Origin: Halocaridina rubra
Taxonomy: Eukaryota; Arthropoda; Malacostraca; Decapoda; Atyidae
NCBI GenBank assembly: GCA_037179515.1
Contig: JAXCGZ010016313.1
Span: 2,501 to 17,500 of the forward strand
Reading direction: 5' to 3'
Length of the DNA: 15,000 nucleotides
This document shows, in pieces, positions 1 through 9,196 of the stretch. A model generated the notes under the pieces. That model had not been told where the DNA came from. It worked only from the letters and a program-made list of their open reading frames with translations, and did no database searches. The stretch's first letter is position 1; each line of letters opens with the position of its first letter. The position numbers and the translations under genes are program-made.

Positions 1-1
1 C

Positions 2-1777
2 AAAGGAACTTGGAATGTTATAAAAAGAATAATTCCTGCAAATAAGGAAATCTTAGAAAATTCTGACCTTCTCAGTGATAATGTGGAAAAGCGAGTGAAT
101 GATTTTAATAAGTATTTTGCTGAAATAGGTAAGTCCACATATGAAAAGTCCCAAGATAATAATGACTTGATTATTAATCAACCACATAATTGCCAGCCTC
201 CAGCTGAAAGAAATATTATCAATAATTTTAGACCGCACCCAATCGATTTAGTCACACTTATTCTTATCATAAAGAACCTCAAACCAACAAACTCTTGTGG
301 TTCCGATGGGATACAACTTCGCTTCCTAATTGACTCATTGCCAGTTACAGTATTTTTCATTTTAGTCATTGTTAATACATCCATTGTTACAGGCATTTAT
401 CCTAACCTCTGGAAGCATCCCTATATCATCCCCGTTTTTAAGAGTGGAGATACTAATAATGTTGAAAATTATAGGCCAATCTCTCTTCTCAGCATTCTGT
501 CTAAAATACTTGAGAAGGTAGTTGCCACCCAGTTAATAAATTTCCTTGAATCAAATTGTCTATTATGTGAAGAACAACACGGTTTTCGGCCTAAACTGTC
601 GACCGAGACGGCCCTACTTAAAATTACTGATAAAATTTATAGTAATATTGAAAATAAGAAAATATCACTTTTATTATTGTTAGATTTGTCTAAAGCATTT
701 GACAGTGTACACCATCAAATTCTAATGAGAAAACTTTCCAAAGTTCATGTTGACTCATTTTGGTTCGAAAATTACCTGAAAGATCGAATTCAATCAGTTC
801 GAATGGGCTCGACTCTCTCTTCTTCTTTAGATATCAGTTTTGGCGTTCCTCAGGGTTCAATTTTGGGTCCTCTGCTTTTCCTAATATATGTTAATGATTT
901 ACCTCAATTTATAAGAGATTGCCTACTTGTTATGTATGCTGATGACACCCAGATTATGCTTACTGGTGACATTGATAGAATTCCTGAAATCTTAAAAAGG
1001 GCTGAAGATATATTAAACTGTGCCAAAAGTTATTTTAACAGTAATGGTCTTTTACTGAACGAAAATAAAACTAAATTCGTTATTTTTGGATCAAATCAAT
1101 ACCTGTCCCGCATTCCTGAGAACATCAGTATAAATTTCAACAATGTTTCACTCTTCCCATCTAATAAGGTTAAAAATCTAGGAGTTATTATGGACAGTAC
1201 CATGACATTTAATTTTCATATCGATGAACTACACAAAAAAGTGAACGGGACCCTTATTTACTTGAACAGAGTCTATGAAAGATTCGAGCCTCATTGTAGG
1301 GTAATTGTAGTACAAACATTGATTTTAAGTATTCTCAACTACTGTCTGAGTGTTTGGGGTTCCACGACTAAGACCCAGATGTTACGAGTGAAAAGGCTCC
1401 AGAATTTTGCTGCAAGAGTTGCCATAGGGGGGGTGCATAAATATGATCACTTGACTCCCCTCTTTGAGAGATTGGGTTGGCTAAGGATGGACATGAAGTT
1501 CATATATAATATCTGTCTTTTAGTTTTTAAAATAAATAATGGAATATTACCGGAATGGCTCTTCTCATTGCCAACAGTTAATCAAGTGCGTATCAATAAC
1601 GTCAACACCAGATATCAGAATTCTTTTTACGTGCCCAGAACTTCCACTGATATTGGGGCAAGAGCCTTAAATGTAATGGGCCCGAGACTTTGGAACTCTT
1701 TACCCGCAAACTTAAGAAACTGCCAAACATTACCCTCACTTAAATCTCATCTTTTAAATCACCTACTTAATAAGTGA
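2..1777 (+). CDS. Reverse transcriptase of a LINE ORF2 protein (5'-partial)
   Basis: This is the RNA-directed DNA polymerase part of a non-LTR retrotransposon ORF2 protein, which would copy element RNA at a nicked chromosomal site. The frame is open from base 2 with no stop, giving 591 residues. A GTG at 83 is not a credible eukaryotic start, so I treat the frame as partial. Residues 1-50 are the linker between endonuclease and RT, with a NKYFAEIG motif. The RT core follows: NYRPIS near residue 156, the QHGFRP block, LLDLSKAFD with the first catalytic aspartate at residue 228 (683-685), VPQGSILGPLLF, and the YADD box at residues 312-315 (935-946). The C-terminal part ends in a conserved block with LWNSLP. 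All visible catalytic residues are present. Lack of any stop or frameshift over ~590 codons suggests a fairly young copy. Confidence 0.9.
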   Translation, partial: KGTWNVIKRIIPANKEILENSDLLSDNVEKRVNDFNKYFAEIGKSTYEKSQDNNDLIINQPHNCQPPAERNIINNFRPHPIDLVTLILIIKNLKPTNSCGSDGIQLRFLIDSLPVTVFFILVIVNTSIVTGIYPNLWKHPYIIPVFKSGDTNNVENYRPISLLSILSKILEKVVATQLINFLESNCLLCEEQHGFRPKLSTETALLKITDKIYSNIENKKISLLLLLDLSKAFDSVHHQILMRKLSKVHVDSFWFENYLKDRIQSVRMGSTLSSSLDISFGVPQGSILGPLLFLIYVNDLPQFIRDCLLVMYADDTQIMLTGDIDRIPEILKRAEDILNCAKSYFNSNGLLLNENKTKFVIFGSNQYLSRIPENISINFNNVSLFPSNKVKNLGVIMDSTMTFNFHIDELHKKVNGTLIYLNRVYERFEPHCRVIVVQTLILSILNYCLSVWGSTTKTQMLRVKRLQNFAARVAIGGVHKYDHLTPLFERLGWLRMDMKFIYNICLLVFKINNGILPEWLFSLPTVNQVRINNVNTRYQNSFYVPRTSTDIGARALNVMGPRLWNSLPANLRNCQTLPSLKSHLLNHLLNK

Positions 1778-1946
1778 TTTTAGTCTCATTATTATCCTCC
1801 CATTGGGTAGACGAAGTGTACTTATGCTTATTTTAATGTGTAAATATTTTGATTTTGTGCTTTGCAAATTTCATTTGTTTTATTTTGACATTTTACATTG
1901 TAATTTGTAATTAGATTAATTATCATGTAATAGCCATTTTTGATGG

Positions 1947-1952
1947 AATAAA
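1947..1952 (+). promoter_or_regulatory. AATAAA polyadenylation signal of element 1
   Basis: A canonical AATAAA lies 170 bp after the RT stop codon and a few bases before the TTTGAC tail. This is a plausible 3' processing signal for element RNA, though in LINEs with repeat tails it may simply be part of the conserved 3' end. Confidence 0.45.
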
Positions 1953-1955
1953 GTT

Positions 1956-2214
<259 letters not shown>

Positions 2215-2287
<73 letters not shown>
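2215..2287. repeat. (AC)n microsatellite left of CR1-like copy A
   Basis: A perfect AC run of 73 bases. It is followed by a short run of A and then by the truncated ORF1 of copy A, whose homology to copy B begins at 2294. It therefore marks the 5' insertion or truncation junction of copy A. Confidence 0.97.
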
Positions 2288-2291
<4 letters not shown>

Positions 2292-2293
2292 AA

Positions 2294-2961
2294 GAAAAGA
2301 GTTCCAGGAGCTGAATATGGAAAATGATGCCATGAAAACGTCCTTTGCTGATGCACTAAAGGGGAATGTGGCAGTAAAAGAGGCTGTAAAGGTGGTGGCA
2401 CTGGAAAACATACAAACAGTTGATTATAAAGAGACAGTAATCGAAAAAATGAAAGACGTTGTGATGGAAAGGGCAAACCCACTCATCAGACAGGCACTTG
2501 ATAAGGAGAAGACAGTGGTAATCTCAGGCATAAGTGAATCCCAGGAGCCAACATGGCAGGGGAGACTTGAAGAAAATAAAGCTAACGTTGTAGACCTGAT
2601 AAGAAAGCTTGGAGTAGTATGTGGTCCTGAGGATATTGTAAACATACACCAACTAGGTAAATATTCGAGGGAAGGAAAGCCGAGACCAACAAAAGTAACC
2701 TTTGAGAGAGGGGAGACATGTAGGGAAATATTGTTGAGAAAAAAAAGTCTAAAAGACCTTCAAGAATGCAAAGAAGTGTTCATTAGACGATACAGAACAC
2801 AGGAAGAGATGGGAAAGATCAAAAACTTGTTGCAAGAGGCAAGAAGGTTAAATGATGAAAGAAATGAGGAAGAGAAGAAAAATTTTCGTTACGGAATACT
2901 TCCAGACAAAGGGGAGATAAAGAAGATAATGACAGAAGATCAGGGGATGGGGCCTCATTAA
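2294..2961 (+). pseudogene. ORF1 fragment of copy A (N-terminus missing)
   Basis: This is the C-terminal ~220 residues of the ORF1 RNA-binding protein, matching residues 138-359 of the intact ORF1 at 9807-10886. The long coiled coil is lost. The RRM-like region (VVISGISES, then KVTFERG) and the basic C-terminal region are kept. The frame is open to the TAA at 2959-2961. By chance it is in frame with an ATG at 2209 through the AC tract, giving a Thr-His repeat leader, but nothing suggests that this fusion is used. One residue difference from copy B is seen (N for K in the EEKKAN stretch). It cannot form the normal coiled-coil multimer, so I call it non-functional. Confidence 0.8.
2880..2886 (+). 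promoter_or_regulatory. Candidate -1 frameshift heptamer A AAT TTT (copy A)
   Basis: In the ORF1 frame the codons here read AAA AAT TTT, so A AAT TTT sits in exact X XXY YYZ phase. A -1 slip would move ribosomes from ORF1 into ORF2 inside the ~100-base overlap (2859-2961). ORF2 has no AUG before its endonuclease motifs. The site is identical in copy B. No strong downstream pseudoknot is obvious; a weak 5-bp stem (CTTCC with GGGAG) lies near 2898-2915. Confidence 0.4.
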
Positions 2962-2963
2962 GA

Positions 2964-5786
2964 TTGTTATACACAAATGCTGATGGATTAGCTGGTAAGT
3001 CAGTAGAATTAAAAGATAGGATTCACAACAGTAAGGCAGATATAGTAGCAATTACAGAGACTAAGTTGAGTGAGGACATAAACAGTGTCACAGTTTTTCC
3101 TAAGGGCTTCAGAATACTAAGGGTCGAAAGATCTGAGAGGACTGGTGGAGGGATAGCACTGCTCATAAGTGAGAGGATTCAAGCTGAAGAGATAAACTTG
3201 GCTATAGAAAGTGAGTTCAGGGAATTTCTTGTTGCTCGCATAAATACTGGGTCAGAGAGCATTATAATAACTGTTGTATACAACCCACCAAGGAACCAAA
3301 ATAGGCTTGAAATTTATGAGGAAAGTCATATAGGTACGATTGAAGTCATAAACTCAGTTGTTAACATGGCGCGGGAGAAAAAATGTAGGATTTTGATTAT
3401 GGGAGACTTTAATCATAAAGAGATAGATTGGATAAATCTTGACCCACACAGTGGTGAGGACTCCTTTGGGGCAAGATTCCTAGATTGCGTACAAGGGAAT
3501 TTCCTACACCAACATGTAATGGAACCAACAAGAGCCAGGGGTGGGGATGAGCCATCACTACTTGATCTGGTGTTCACAGATAATGTGTTGGATATTGAAA
3601 ATATTGAGTATGAACCACCAATTGGAAAGAGTGACCACTGTGTGTTGTTGATGGAGTATATCATTGAAGACATTCTTCCTGAGAGTAGAGGCACTGAGGA
3701 CATGAGGAGGAACTATCAGAAAGGAGATTACATCAAAATGAATGAGCTTTTTGCAGTTATTGACTGGAGAACCTTATTTTACAACAAATCTGTACAAGAA
3801 ATGTATGACATCTTTTGTGAGAAATATGGGAAGATAGTAGATTGCTGCATACCTGTCACCAAAGTAGGTGTAATTCATGCCAGAGAGAAATGGTTCGATA
3901 ATGGGTGTAAAAGAGCTAAGGAGTGGAGAGACAAATGCTGGAAAAGGTATAGGAGGAGAAAAAACATAAATGCCTGGCAAACCTACAAAAGAGCAAGAAA
4001 TGACTACCTAAGTAAAAGGAGAGAGGCAGAGAAAGATTATGAGAGGGACATCACCAGGAAGGCTAAAGAAAATCCCAAGCTTTTCCACAGCTTTATCAGA
4101 GGAAAACTGAAGGTAAAAGAACAGGTTTTAAGGCTAAAGAGAGCGGATGGAAGCATCACTGAGACGGACGAAGAGATCTGCAAAGAATTGAACAAGGAGT
4201 TTCAGTCAGTATTTACAGTAGAAAATACCCCACCCCCTCAGATTGCAGTGATAGAAGCTCAAGGGCCGGTATTAGAGAACATCAACCTTACAGCCACAGA
4301 GGTATGCAAGGCGCTGATGGATTTAGATGTTCATAAAGCTACAGGTCCTGATGACATATCCCCTCATGTGCTTAAAAAATGCGCAAACACAATATCAGTG
4401 GCACTAAGTATCATATTTAAGGAGTCATTGGAGTCGGGGGAGATTCCAAGATGCTGGAAACAAGCAAATGTGATACCTATCTTCAAAAAGGGAAGGAGGG
4501 ATACGGCTCTGAACTATAGACCAGTTTCCTTGACCAGCATAGTTTGCAAACTTATGGAGAAACTACTAAGGAAACATATCTCTCTTCACTTGGAATCCTT
4601 CAACTTTTTGTCAGTGAGGCAACATGGCTTCAGAGAAGGAAGATCAACAGTAACAAACTTATTAGAATTTTATGATGAGGTAAGCCAAATCTTACAGGAA
4701 AGAGAGGGTTGGGCAGATTGCATATTCCTAGACTTCCAGAAAGCGTTTGACACTGTTCCACATGGGAGACTTATTAGGAAGCTGCAATCAATGGCTAGAA
4801 TAGGTGGAAATGTCTTGGAATGGATAAAAACTTACTTAGAAGGAAGGGAACAGAGGGTTAGAGTAAGACACTCAGTGTCTGAATGGAGAAGAGTTAGTAG
4901 TGGAGTTCCACAGGGTTCAGTTTTAGGGCCACTTTTGTTCCTTGTATATGTAAATGACCTACCAGAGTCTGTAAATTCATTCATGAATATGTTTGCAGAT
5001 GATGCAAAGATTGTGAAGAAAGTAAAAAACGAGAACAATGGTAGAGAACTTCAGGAGGATCTAAATAATCTGCATGAGTGGTCAGAAAAGTGGCTAATGA
5101 AATTCAATACCTCAAAATGTAAGGTAATGAGAATGGGTACAAGTGCAAGAAGGCCCAAGCTTGACTACTCGGTGGCTGGAGTACAGCTTCAGGAGACAGA
5201 AAATGAGAGAGATCTAGGAGTAAACATATTGGCAGATTTGTCTCCAGAAATACATATAAATGGCGTAGTAAGGGCAGCATATGCATTCTTATCAAATGTA
5301 AGGGTAGCCTTCAGGCACATGGACAAGGAAATGTTCAGAAATATTTATGTAACCTATGTGAGGCCAAAACTCGAATATGCAGCCCCCTTTTGGAATCCGC
5401 ACTTGAAAAAGCACATAGCTAAGCTTGAAAAAGTTCAAAGACATGCCACGAAACTGGTGCCAGAAATACGCAATCTCGGTTATGATGAGAGGCTGAGGGA
5501 ATTAGACTTGCCATCACTCGAAGCTAGAAGAGTAAGGGGGGATATGGTGACAGTCTTTAAATTCCTTCATGGTTATGATAGAGTGGATAGGGATCGATAT
5601 TTCGATATGGCTGGCTCTAGAACTAGAGGTCATAGTTTGAAGCTTCGGAAGAAAACTTGTTTGCAGGATGTAAGGAAATACTTTTTCAGTGTAAGAGTAG
5701 TTGATAACTGGAATTCGCTAAGCGAGGAGGTAGTTAATGCTACCTCAATCCATAGTTTTAAGGACAGGTATGATAAGTATCACTAA
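2964..5786 (+). CDS. CR1-like ORF2 protein: AP endonuclease + reverse transcriptase (intact)
   Basis: This 940-residue polyprotein would nick target DNA and prime reverse transcription of element RNA there. Residues 1-232 form an apurinic-type endonuclease, with N5, E32 in AITETK, GDFN (D148, N150), LLDLVFT (D201) and SDH (D224, H225). A linker rich in basic residues follows (310-400). The RT spans roughly 455-760, with NYRPVSLTS at 518-526, FLDFQKAFD (D590), SGVPQGSVLGPLL and the FADD box at 677-680. The C-terminal region carries LEYAAPFWNP. The nominal start is a TTG. The frame is open back to 2859, and the codons just before the TTG (ASLR) look like the start of the first endonuclease strand. 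Translation therefore probably enters from ORF1 by frameshift or reinitiation. The frame has no stop and all catalytic residues, so this ORF2 may be functional. Confidence 0.92.
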   Translation: MLYTNADGLAGKSVELKDRIHNSKADIVAITETKLSEDINSVTVFPKGFRILRVERSERTGGGIALLISERIQAEEINLAIESEFREFLVARINTGSESIIITVVYNPPRNQNRLEIYEESHIGTIEVINSVVNMAREKKCRILIMGDFNHKEIDWINLDPHSGEDSFGARFLDCVQGNFLHQHVMEPTRARGGDEPSLLDLVFTDNVLDIENIEYEPPIGKSDHCVLLMEYIIEDILPESRGTEDMRRNYQKGDYIKMNELFAVIDWRTLFYNKSVQEMYDIFCEKYGKIVDCCIPVTKVGVIHAREKWFDNGCKRAKEWRDKCWKRYRRRKNINAWQTYKRARNDYLSKRREAEKDYERDITRKAKENPKLFHSFIRGKLKVKEQVLRLKRADGSITETDEEICKELNKEFQSVFTVENTPPPQIAVIEAQGPVLENINLTATEVCKALMDLDVHKATGPDDISPHVLKKCANTISVALSIIFKESLESGEIPRCWKQANVIPIFKKGRRDTALNYRPVSLTSIVCKLMEKLLRKHISLHLESFNFLSVRQHGFREGRSTVTNLLEFYDEVSQILQEREGWADCIFLDFQKAFDTVPHGRLIRKLQSMARIGGNVLEWIKTYLEGREQRVRVRHSVSEWRRVSSGVPQGSVLGPLLFLVYVNDLPESVNSFMNMFADDAKIVKKVKNENNGRELQEDLNNLHEWSEKWLMKFNTSKCKVMRMGTSARRPKLDYSVAGVQLQETENERDLGVNILADLSPEIHINGVVRAAYAFLSNVRVAFRHMDKEMFRNIYVTYVRPKLEYAAPFWNPHLKKHIAKLEKVQRHATKLVPEIRNLGYDERLRELDLPSLEARRVRGDMVTVFKFLHGYDRVDRDRYFDMAGSRTRGHSLKLRKKTCLQDVRKYFFSVRVVDNWNSLSEEVVNATSIHSFKDRYDKYH

Positions 5787-5811
5787 GTCTAAAAATGGAA
5801 CCGATCAGGAG

Positions 5812-5844
5812 ACGGGAAGATACGAGCTTTGGGCTCTTTCCCGT
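5812..5844 (+). promoter_or_regulatory. 3'UTR hairpin of copy A
   Basis: ACGGGAA pairs with TTCCCGT (7 bp). After a 5/1 internal loop, GAGC pairs with GCTC around a TTTGG loop. It lies 7 bases before the terminal 14-mers. In L2 and related LINEs a 3' stem-loop is bound by the reverse transcriptase to select its template, so this is the likely counterpart. The hairpin recurs in every complete 3' fragment in the window. Confidence 0.55.
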
Positions 5845-5850
5845 AAACAC

Positions 5851-5878
5851 AATTAGGTAATCACAATTAGGTAATCAC
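5851..5878 (+). repeat. Terminal direct repeat 2 x AATTAGGTAATCAC (copy A)
   Basis: Two perfect adjacent 14-mers (5851-5864 and 5865-5878) end the element. CR1 elements are known to end in short tandem repeats instead of poly(A); here the unit is 14 bp. The last bases, CAC, are the same as the AC microsatellite that follows other copies, so they could pair with a GT-rich primer strand. Confidence 0.8.
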
Positions 5879-6137
5879 AGATCTAAATAGTCTGCATGAG
5901 TGGTCAGAAAAGTGGTTAATGAAGTTCAATACTTCAAAATGTAAGGTAATGAGAATGGGTACAAGTGCAAGAAGGCCCAAACTTAGCTACTCAGTGGCAA
6001 GAGTAGAACTTCAAGAGACAGAGAGTGAGAGAGATCTAGGAGAAAACATACTGGCCGATATGTCTCCAGAAATGCAAATAAATGGCATAGTAAGGGCAAC
6101 ATATGCTTCCTTAGCAAATGTAAGGGTAACCTTCAAG

Positions 6138-6141
<4 letters not shown>
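5879..6141 (+). mobile_element. Diverged ORF2 fragment of the CR1-like family
   Basis: Homologous to copy A positions ~5058-5319, the stretch of ORF2 just after the FADD box. It is visibly more diverged than A is from B, with about ten amino-acid changes over ~75 residues. Its left end abuts the tail of copy A with only the bases AG between. On the right it stops at TTCAAGCAC, where an AC tract takes over. The next ~165 bases of the element (copy A 5320-5484) are missing. Homology resumes at 6192, so this piece plus unit 1 may once have been a single 5'-truncated copy of an older subfamily. Confidence 0.82.

Positions 6142-6191
<50 letters not shown>
6142..6191. repeat. (CA)n microsatellite inside a broken copy
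   Basis: A 50-base CA run. It sits between the ORF2 fragment ending at TTCAAGCAC and the next ORF2 segment, and replaces ~165 bases of element sequence. Confidence 0.95.
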
Positions 6192-6193
<2 letters not shown>

Positions 6194-6580
6194 GAGAGGC
6201 TGAGGGAATTAGACTTACCATCACTCGAAGCTAGAAGAGTGAGGGGGGATATGGTGACAGTCTTTAAATTCCTTCATGGTTATGATAGAGTGGATAGGGA
6301 TCGATATTTTGATATGGCTGGCTCTAGAACTAGAGGTCATAGTTTGAAGCTTCGTAAGAAAACTTCTTCGCAGGATGTAAGGAAATACTTTTTCAGTGTA
6401 AGACTAGTTGATAATTGGAATTCGCTAAGCGAGGAGGTAGTTAATGCTATCTCAATCCATAGTTTTAAGGACAGGTATGATAAGTATGACTAAGTCTAAA
6501 ATGGAAGCGATCAGGAGACGGGAAGATACGAGCTTTGGGCTCTTTCCCGTAAACACAATTAGGTAATCACAATTAGGTAA

Positions 6581-6584
<4 letters not shown>
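6192..6584 (+). repeat. Array unit 1 (type A)
   Basis: CR1-like 3' fragment. Diagnostic variants are AGACTAG (Leu in the last ORF2 block), GGTCATAG, and GGGAAGATA in the hairpin arm. This combination defines type A, shared with units 3 and 5. An AC tract follows at 6583-6641, with one A-to-G change at 6633. Confidence 0.9.
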
Positions 6585-6639
<55 letters not shown>

Positions 6640-6641
6640 CA

Positions 6642-7028
6642 ATGAGAGGCTGAGGGAATTAGACTTACCATCACTCGAAGCTAGAAGAGTGAGGGGGGAT
6701 ATGGTGAGTCTTTAAATTCCTTCATGGTTATGATAGAGTGCATAGGGATCGATATTTTGATATGGCTGGCTCTAGAACTAGAGGTCATAGTTTGAAGCTT
6801 CGTAAGAAAACTTCTTCGCAGGATGTAAGGAAATACTTTTTCAGTGTAAGAGTAGTTGATAATTGGAATTCGCTAAGCGAGGAGGTAGTTAATGCTATCT
6901 CAATCCATAGTTTTAAGGACAGGTATGATAAGTATGACTAAGTCAAAAATGGAAGCGATCAGGAGACGGGTAGATACGAGCTTTGGGCTCTTTCCCGTAA
7001 ACACAATTAGGTAATCACAATTAGGTAA

Positions 7029-7032
<4 letters not shown>
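6642..7032 (+). repeat. Array unit 2 (type B)
   Basis: Type B unit with AGAGTAG (Val) and GGGTAGATA, where the T disrupts one base pair of the hairpin stem. It also carries GTGCATAGGG, shared only with unit 9, and a 2-base deletion (GTGACAGTC to GTGAGTC near 6706) that breaks the ORF2 frame. An AC tract follows at 7031-7067. Confidence 0.9.
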
Positions 7033-7067
<35 letters not shown>

Positions 7068-7069
<2 letters not shown>

Positions 7070-7456
7070 GAGAGGCTGAGGGAATTAGACTTACCATCAC
7101 TCGAAGCTAGAAGAGTGAGGGGGGATATGGTGACAGTCTTTAAATTCCTTCATGGTTATGATAGAGTGGATAGGGATCGATATTTTGATATGGCTGGCTC
7201 TAGAACTAGAGGTCATAGTTTGAAGCTTCGTAAGAAAACTTCTTCGCAGGATGTAAGGAAATACTTTTTCAGTGTAAGACTAGTTGATAATTGGAATTCG
7301 CTAAGCGAGGAGGTAGTTAATGCTATCTCAATCCATAGTTTTAAGGACAGGTATGATAAGTATGACTAAGTCTAAAATGGAAGCGATCAGGAGACGGGAA
7401 GATACGAGCTTTGGGCTCTTTCCCGTAAACACAATTAGGTAATCACAATTAGGTAA

Positions 7457-7460
<4 letters not shown>
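7068..7460 (+). repeat. Array unit 3 (type A)
   Basis: Matches unit 1 at the diagnostic sites (AGACTAG, GGTCATAG, GGGAAGATA). An AC tract follows at 7459-7495. Confidence 0.9.
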
Positions 7461-7495
<35 letters not shown>

Positions 7496-7497
<2 letters not shown>

Positions 7498-7884
7498 GAG
7501 AGGCTGAGGGAATTAGACTTACCATCACTCGAAGCTAGAAGAGTGAGGGGTGATATGGTGACAGTCTTTAAATTCCTTCATGGTTATGATAGAGTGGATA
7601 GGGATCGATATTTTGATATGGCTGGCTCTAGAACTAGAGGTCACAGTTTGAAGCTTCGTAAGAAAACTTCTTCGCAGGATGTAAGGAAATACTTTTTCAG
7701 TGTAAGAGTAGTTGATAATTGGAATTCGCTAAGCGAGGAGGTAGTTAATGCTATCTCAATCCATAGTTTTAAGGACAGGTATGATAAGTATGACTAAGTC
7801 TAAAATGGAAGCGATCAGGAGACGGGTAGATACGAGCTTTGGGCTCTTTCCCGTAAACACAATTAGGTAATCACAATTAGGTAA

Positions 7885-7888
<4 letters not shown>
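7496..7888 (+). repeat. Array unit 4 (type B)
   Basis: AGAGTAG and GGGTAGATA as in unit 2, but with GGTCACAG and a private GAGGGGTGA near the start. An AC tract follows at 7887-7925. Confidence 0.9.
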
Positions 7889-7925
<37 letters not shown>

Positions 7926-7927
<2 letters not shown>

Positions 7928-8314
7928 GAGAGGCTGAGTGAATTAGACTTACCATCACTCGAAGCTAGAAGAGTGAGGGGGGATATGGTGACAGTCTTTA
8001 AATTCCTTCATGGTTATGATAGAGTGGATAGGGATCGATATTTTGATATGGCTGGCTCTAGAACTAGAGGTCATAGTTTGAAGCTTCGTAAGAAAACTTC
8101 TTCGCAGGATGTAAGGAAATACTTTTTCAGTGTAAGACTAGTTGATAATTGGAATTCGCTAAGCGAGGAGGTAGTTAATGCTATCTCAATCCATAGTTTT
8201 AAGGACAGGTATGATAAGTATGACTAAGTCTAAAATGGAAGCGATCAGGAGACGGGAAGATACGAGCTTTGGGCTCTTTCCCGTAAACACAATTAGGTAA
8301 TCACAATTAGGTAA

Positions 8315-8318
<4 letters not shown>
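7926..8318 (+). repeat. Array unit 5 (type A)
   Basis: Type A at all diagnostic sites, with a private change GCTGAGTGAATT near its start. An AC tract follows at 8317-8361. Confidence 0.9.
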
Positions 8319-8361
<43 letters not shown>

Positions 8362-8363
<2 letters not shown>

Positions 8364-8758
8364 GAGAGGCTGAGGGAATTAGACTTACCATCACTCGAAG
8401 CTAGAAGAGTGAGGGGGGGATATGGTGACAGTCTTTAAATTCCTTCATGGTTATGATAGAGTGGATAGGGATCGATATTTTGATATGGCTGGCTCTAGAA
8501 CTAGAGGTCACAGTTTGAAGCTTCGTAAGAAAACTTCTTCGCAGGATGTAAGGAAATACTTTTTCAGTGTAAGAGTAGTTGATAATTGGAATTCGCTAAG
8601 CGAGGAGGTAGTTAATGCTATCTCAATCCATAGTTTTAAGGACAGGTATGATAAGTATGACTAAGTCTAAAATGGAAGCGATCAGGAGACATAAGACGGG
8701 AAGATACGAGCTTTGGGCTCTTTCCCGTAAACGCAATTAGGTAATCACAATTAGGTAA

Positions 8759-8762
<4 letters not shown>
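8362..8762 (+). repeat. Array unit 6 (V/CAC type, with insertion)
   Basis: AGAGTAG, GGTCACAG and GGGAAGATA. It has one extra G in the G-run near 8412, which shifts the frame. It also has a 7-base insertion at about 8691-8697 that makes GAGACATAAGACGGG, a local AGAC duplication just before the hairpin. An AC tract follows at 8761-8803. Confidence 0.9.
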
Positions 8763-8803
<41 letters not shown>

Positions 8804-8805
<2 letters not shown>

Positions 8806-9196
8806 GAGAGGCTGAGGGAATTAGACTTACCATCACTCGAAGCTAGAAGAGTGAGGGGGGATATGGTGACAGTCTTTAAATTCCTTCATGGTTATGATGT
8901 AGTGGATAGGGATCGATATTTTGATATGGCTGGCTCTAGAACTAGAGGTCACAGTTTGAAGCTTCGTAAGAAAACTTCTTCGCAGAATGTAAGGAAATAC
9001 TTTTTCAGTGTAAGAGTAGTTGATAATTGGAATTCGCTAAGCGAGGAGGTAGTTAATGCTATCTCAATCCATAGTTTTAAGGACAGGTATGATAAGTATG
9101 ACTAAGTCTAAAATGGAAGCGATCAGGAGACGGGAAGATACGAGCTTTGGGCTCTTTCCCGTAAACACAATTAGGTAATCACAATTAGGTAATCCC

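Larger units (their letters stand above)
2294..5878 (+). mobile_element. CR1-like non-LTR retrotransposon, copy A (5'-truncated)
   Basis: A LINE with an ORF1 fragment, a complete ORF2 (endonuclease plus reverse transcriptase), a 92-bp 3'UTR with a hairpin, and two copies of the 14-mer AATTAGGTAATCAC at the very end. Poly(A) is absent. It matches copy B at 10219-13802 with about 18 differences seen by eye, roughly 99.5% identity, including a single indel. The 5' end lies inside ORF1 directly after an AC microsatellite, which is typical LINE 5' truncation. The right end joins a diverged relative (5879 onward) with almost no spacer. The endonuclease and RT motifs resemble the CR1 clade, for example the FLDCVQ, PSLLDLVFT and GKSDH blocks. 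Confidence 0.93.

Noticed and set aside
2898..2915. Downstream stimulatory stem-loop for the frameshift site
   Set aside because: The only stem I find is a weak 5-bp one with a U-G pair; I do not claim it as a functional structure.
3413..5295. Minus-strand open frames within ORF2 (also at 11338-13219)
   Set aside because: They mirror the strongly supported plus-strand ORF2 and show no recognisable domain.
5919..6203. 94-residue open frame ending in a Thr-His repeat
   Set aside because: It is the diverged ORF2 fragment read into the CA tract; no start context or function is supported.
6239..9105. Repeated ~80-84 residue open frames within the array units as a small gene family
   Set aside because: They are the C-terminal remnant of the CR1-like ORF2, start at GTG or an internal Met, and are shifted in units 2 and 6. 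The array explains their repetition.
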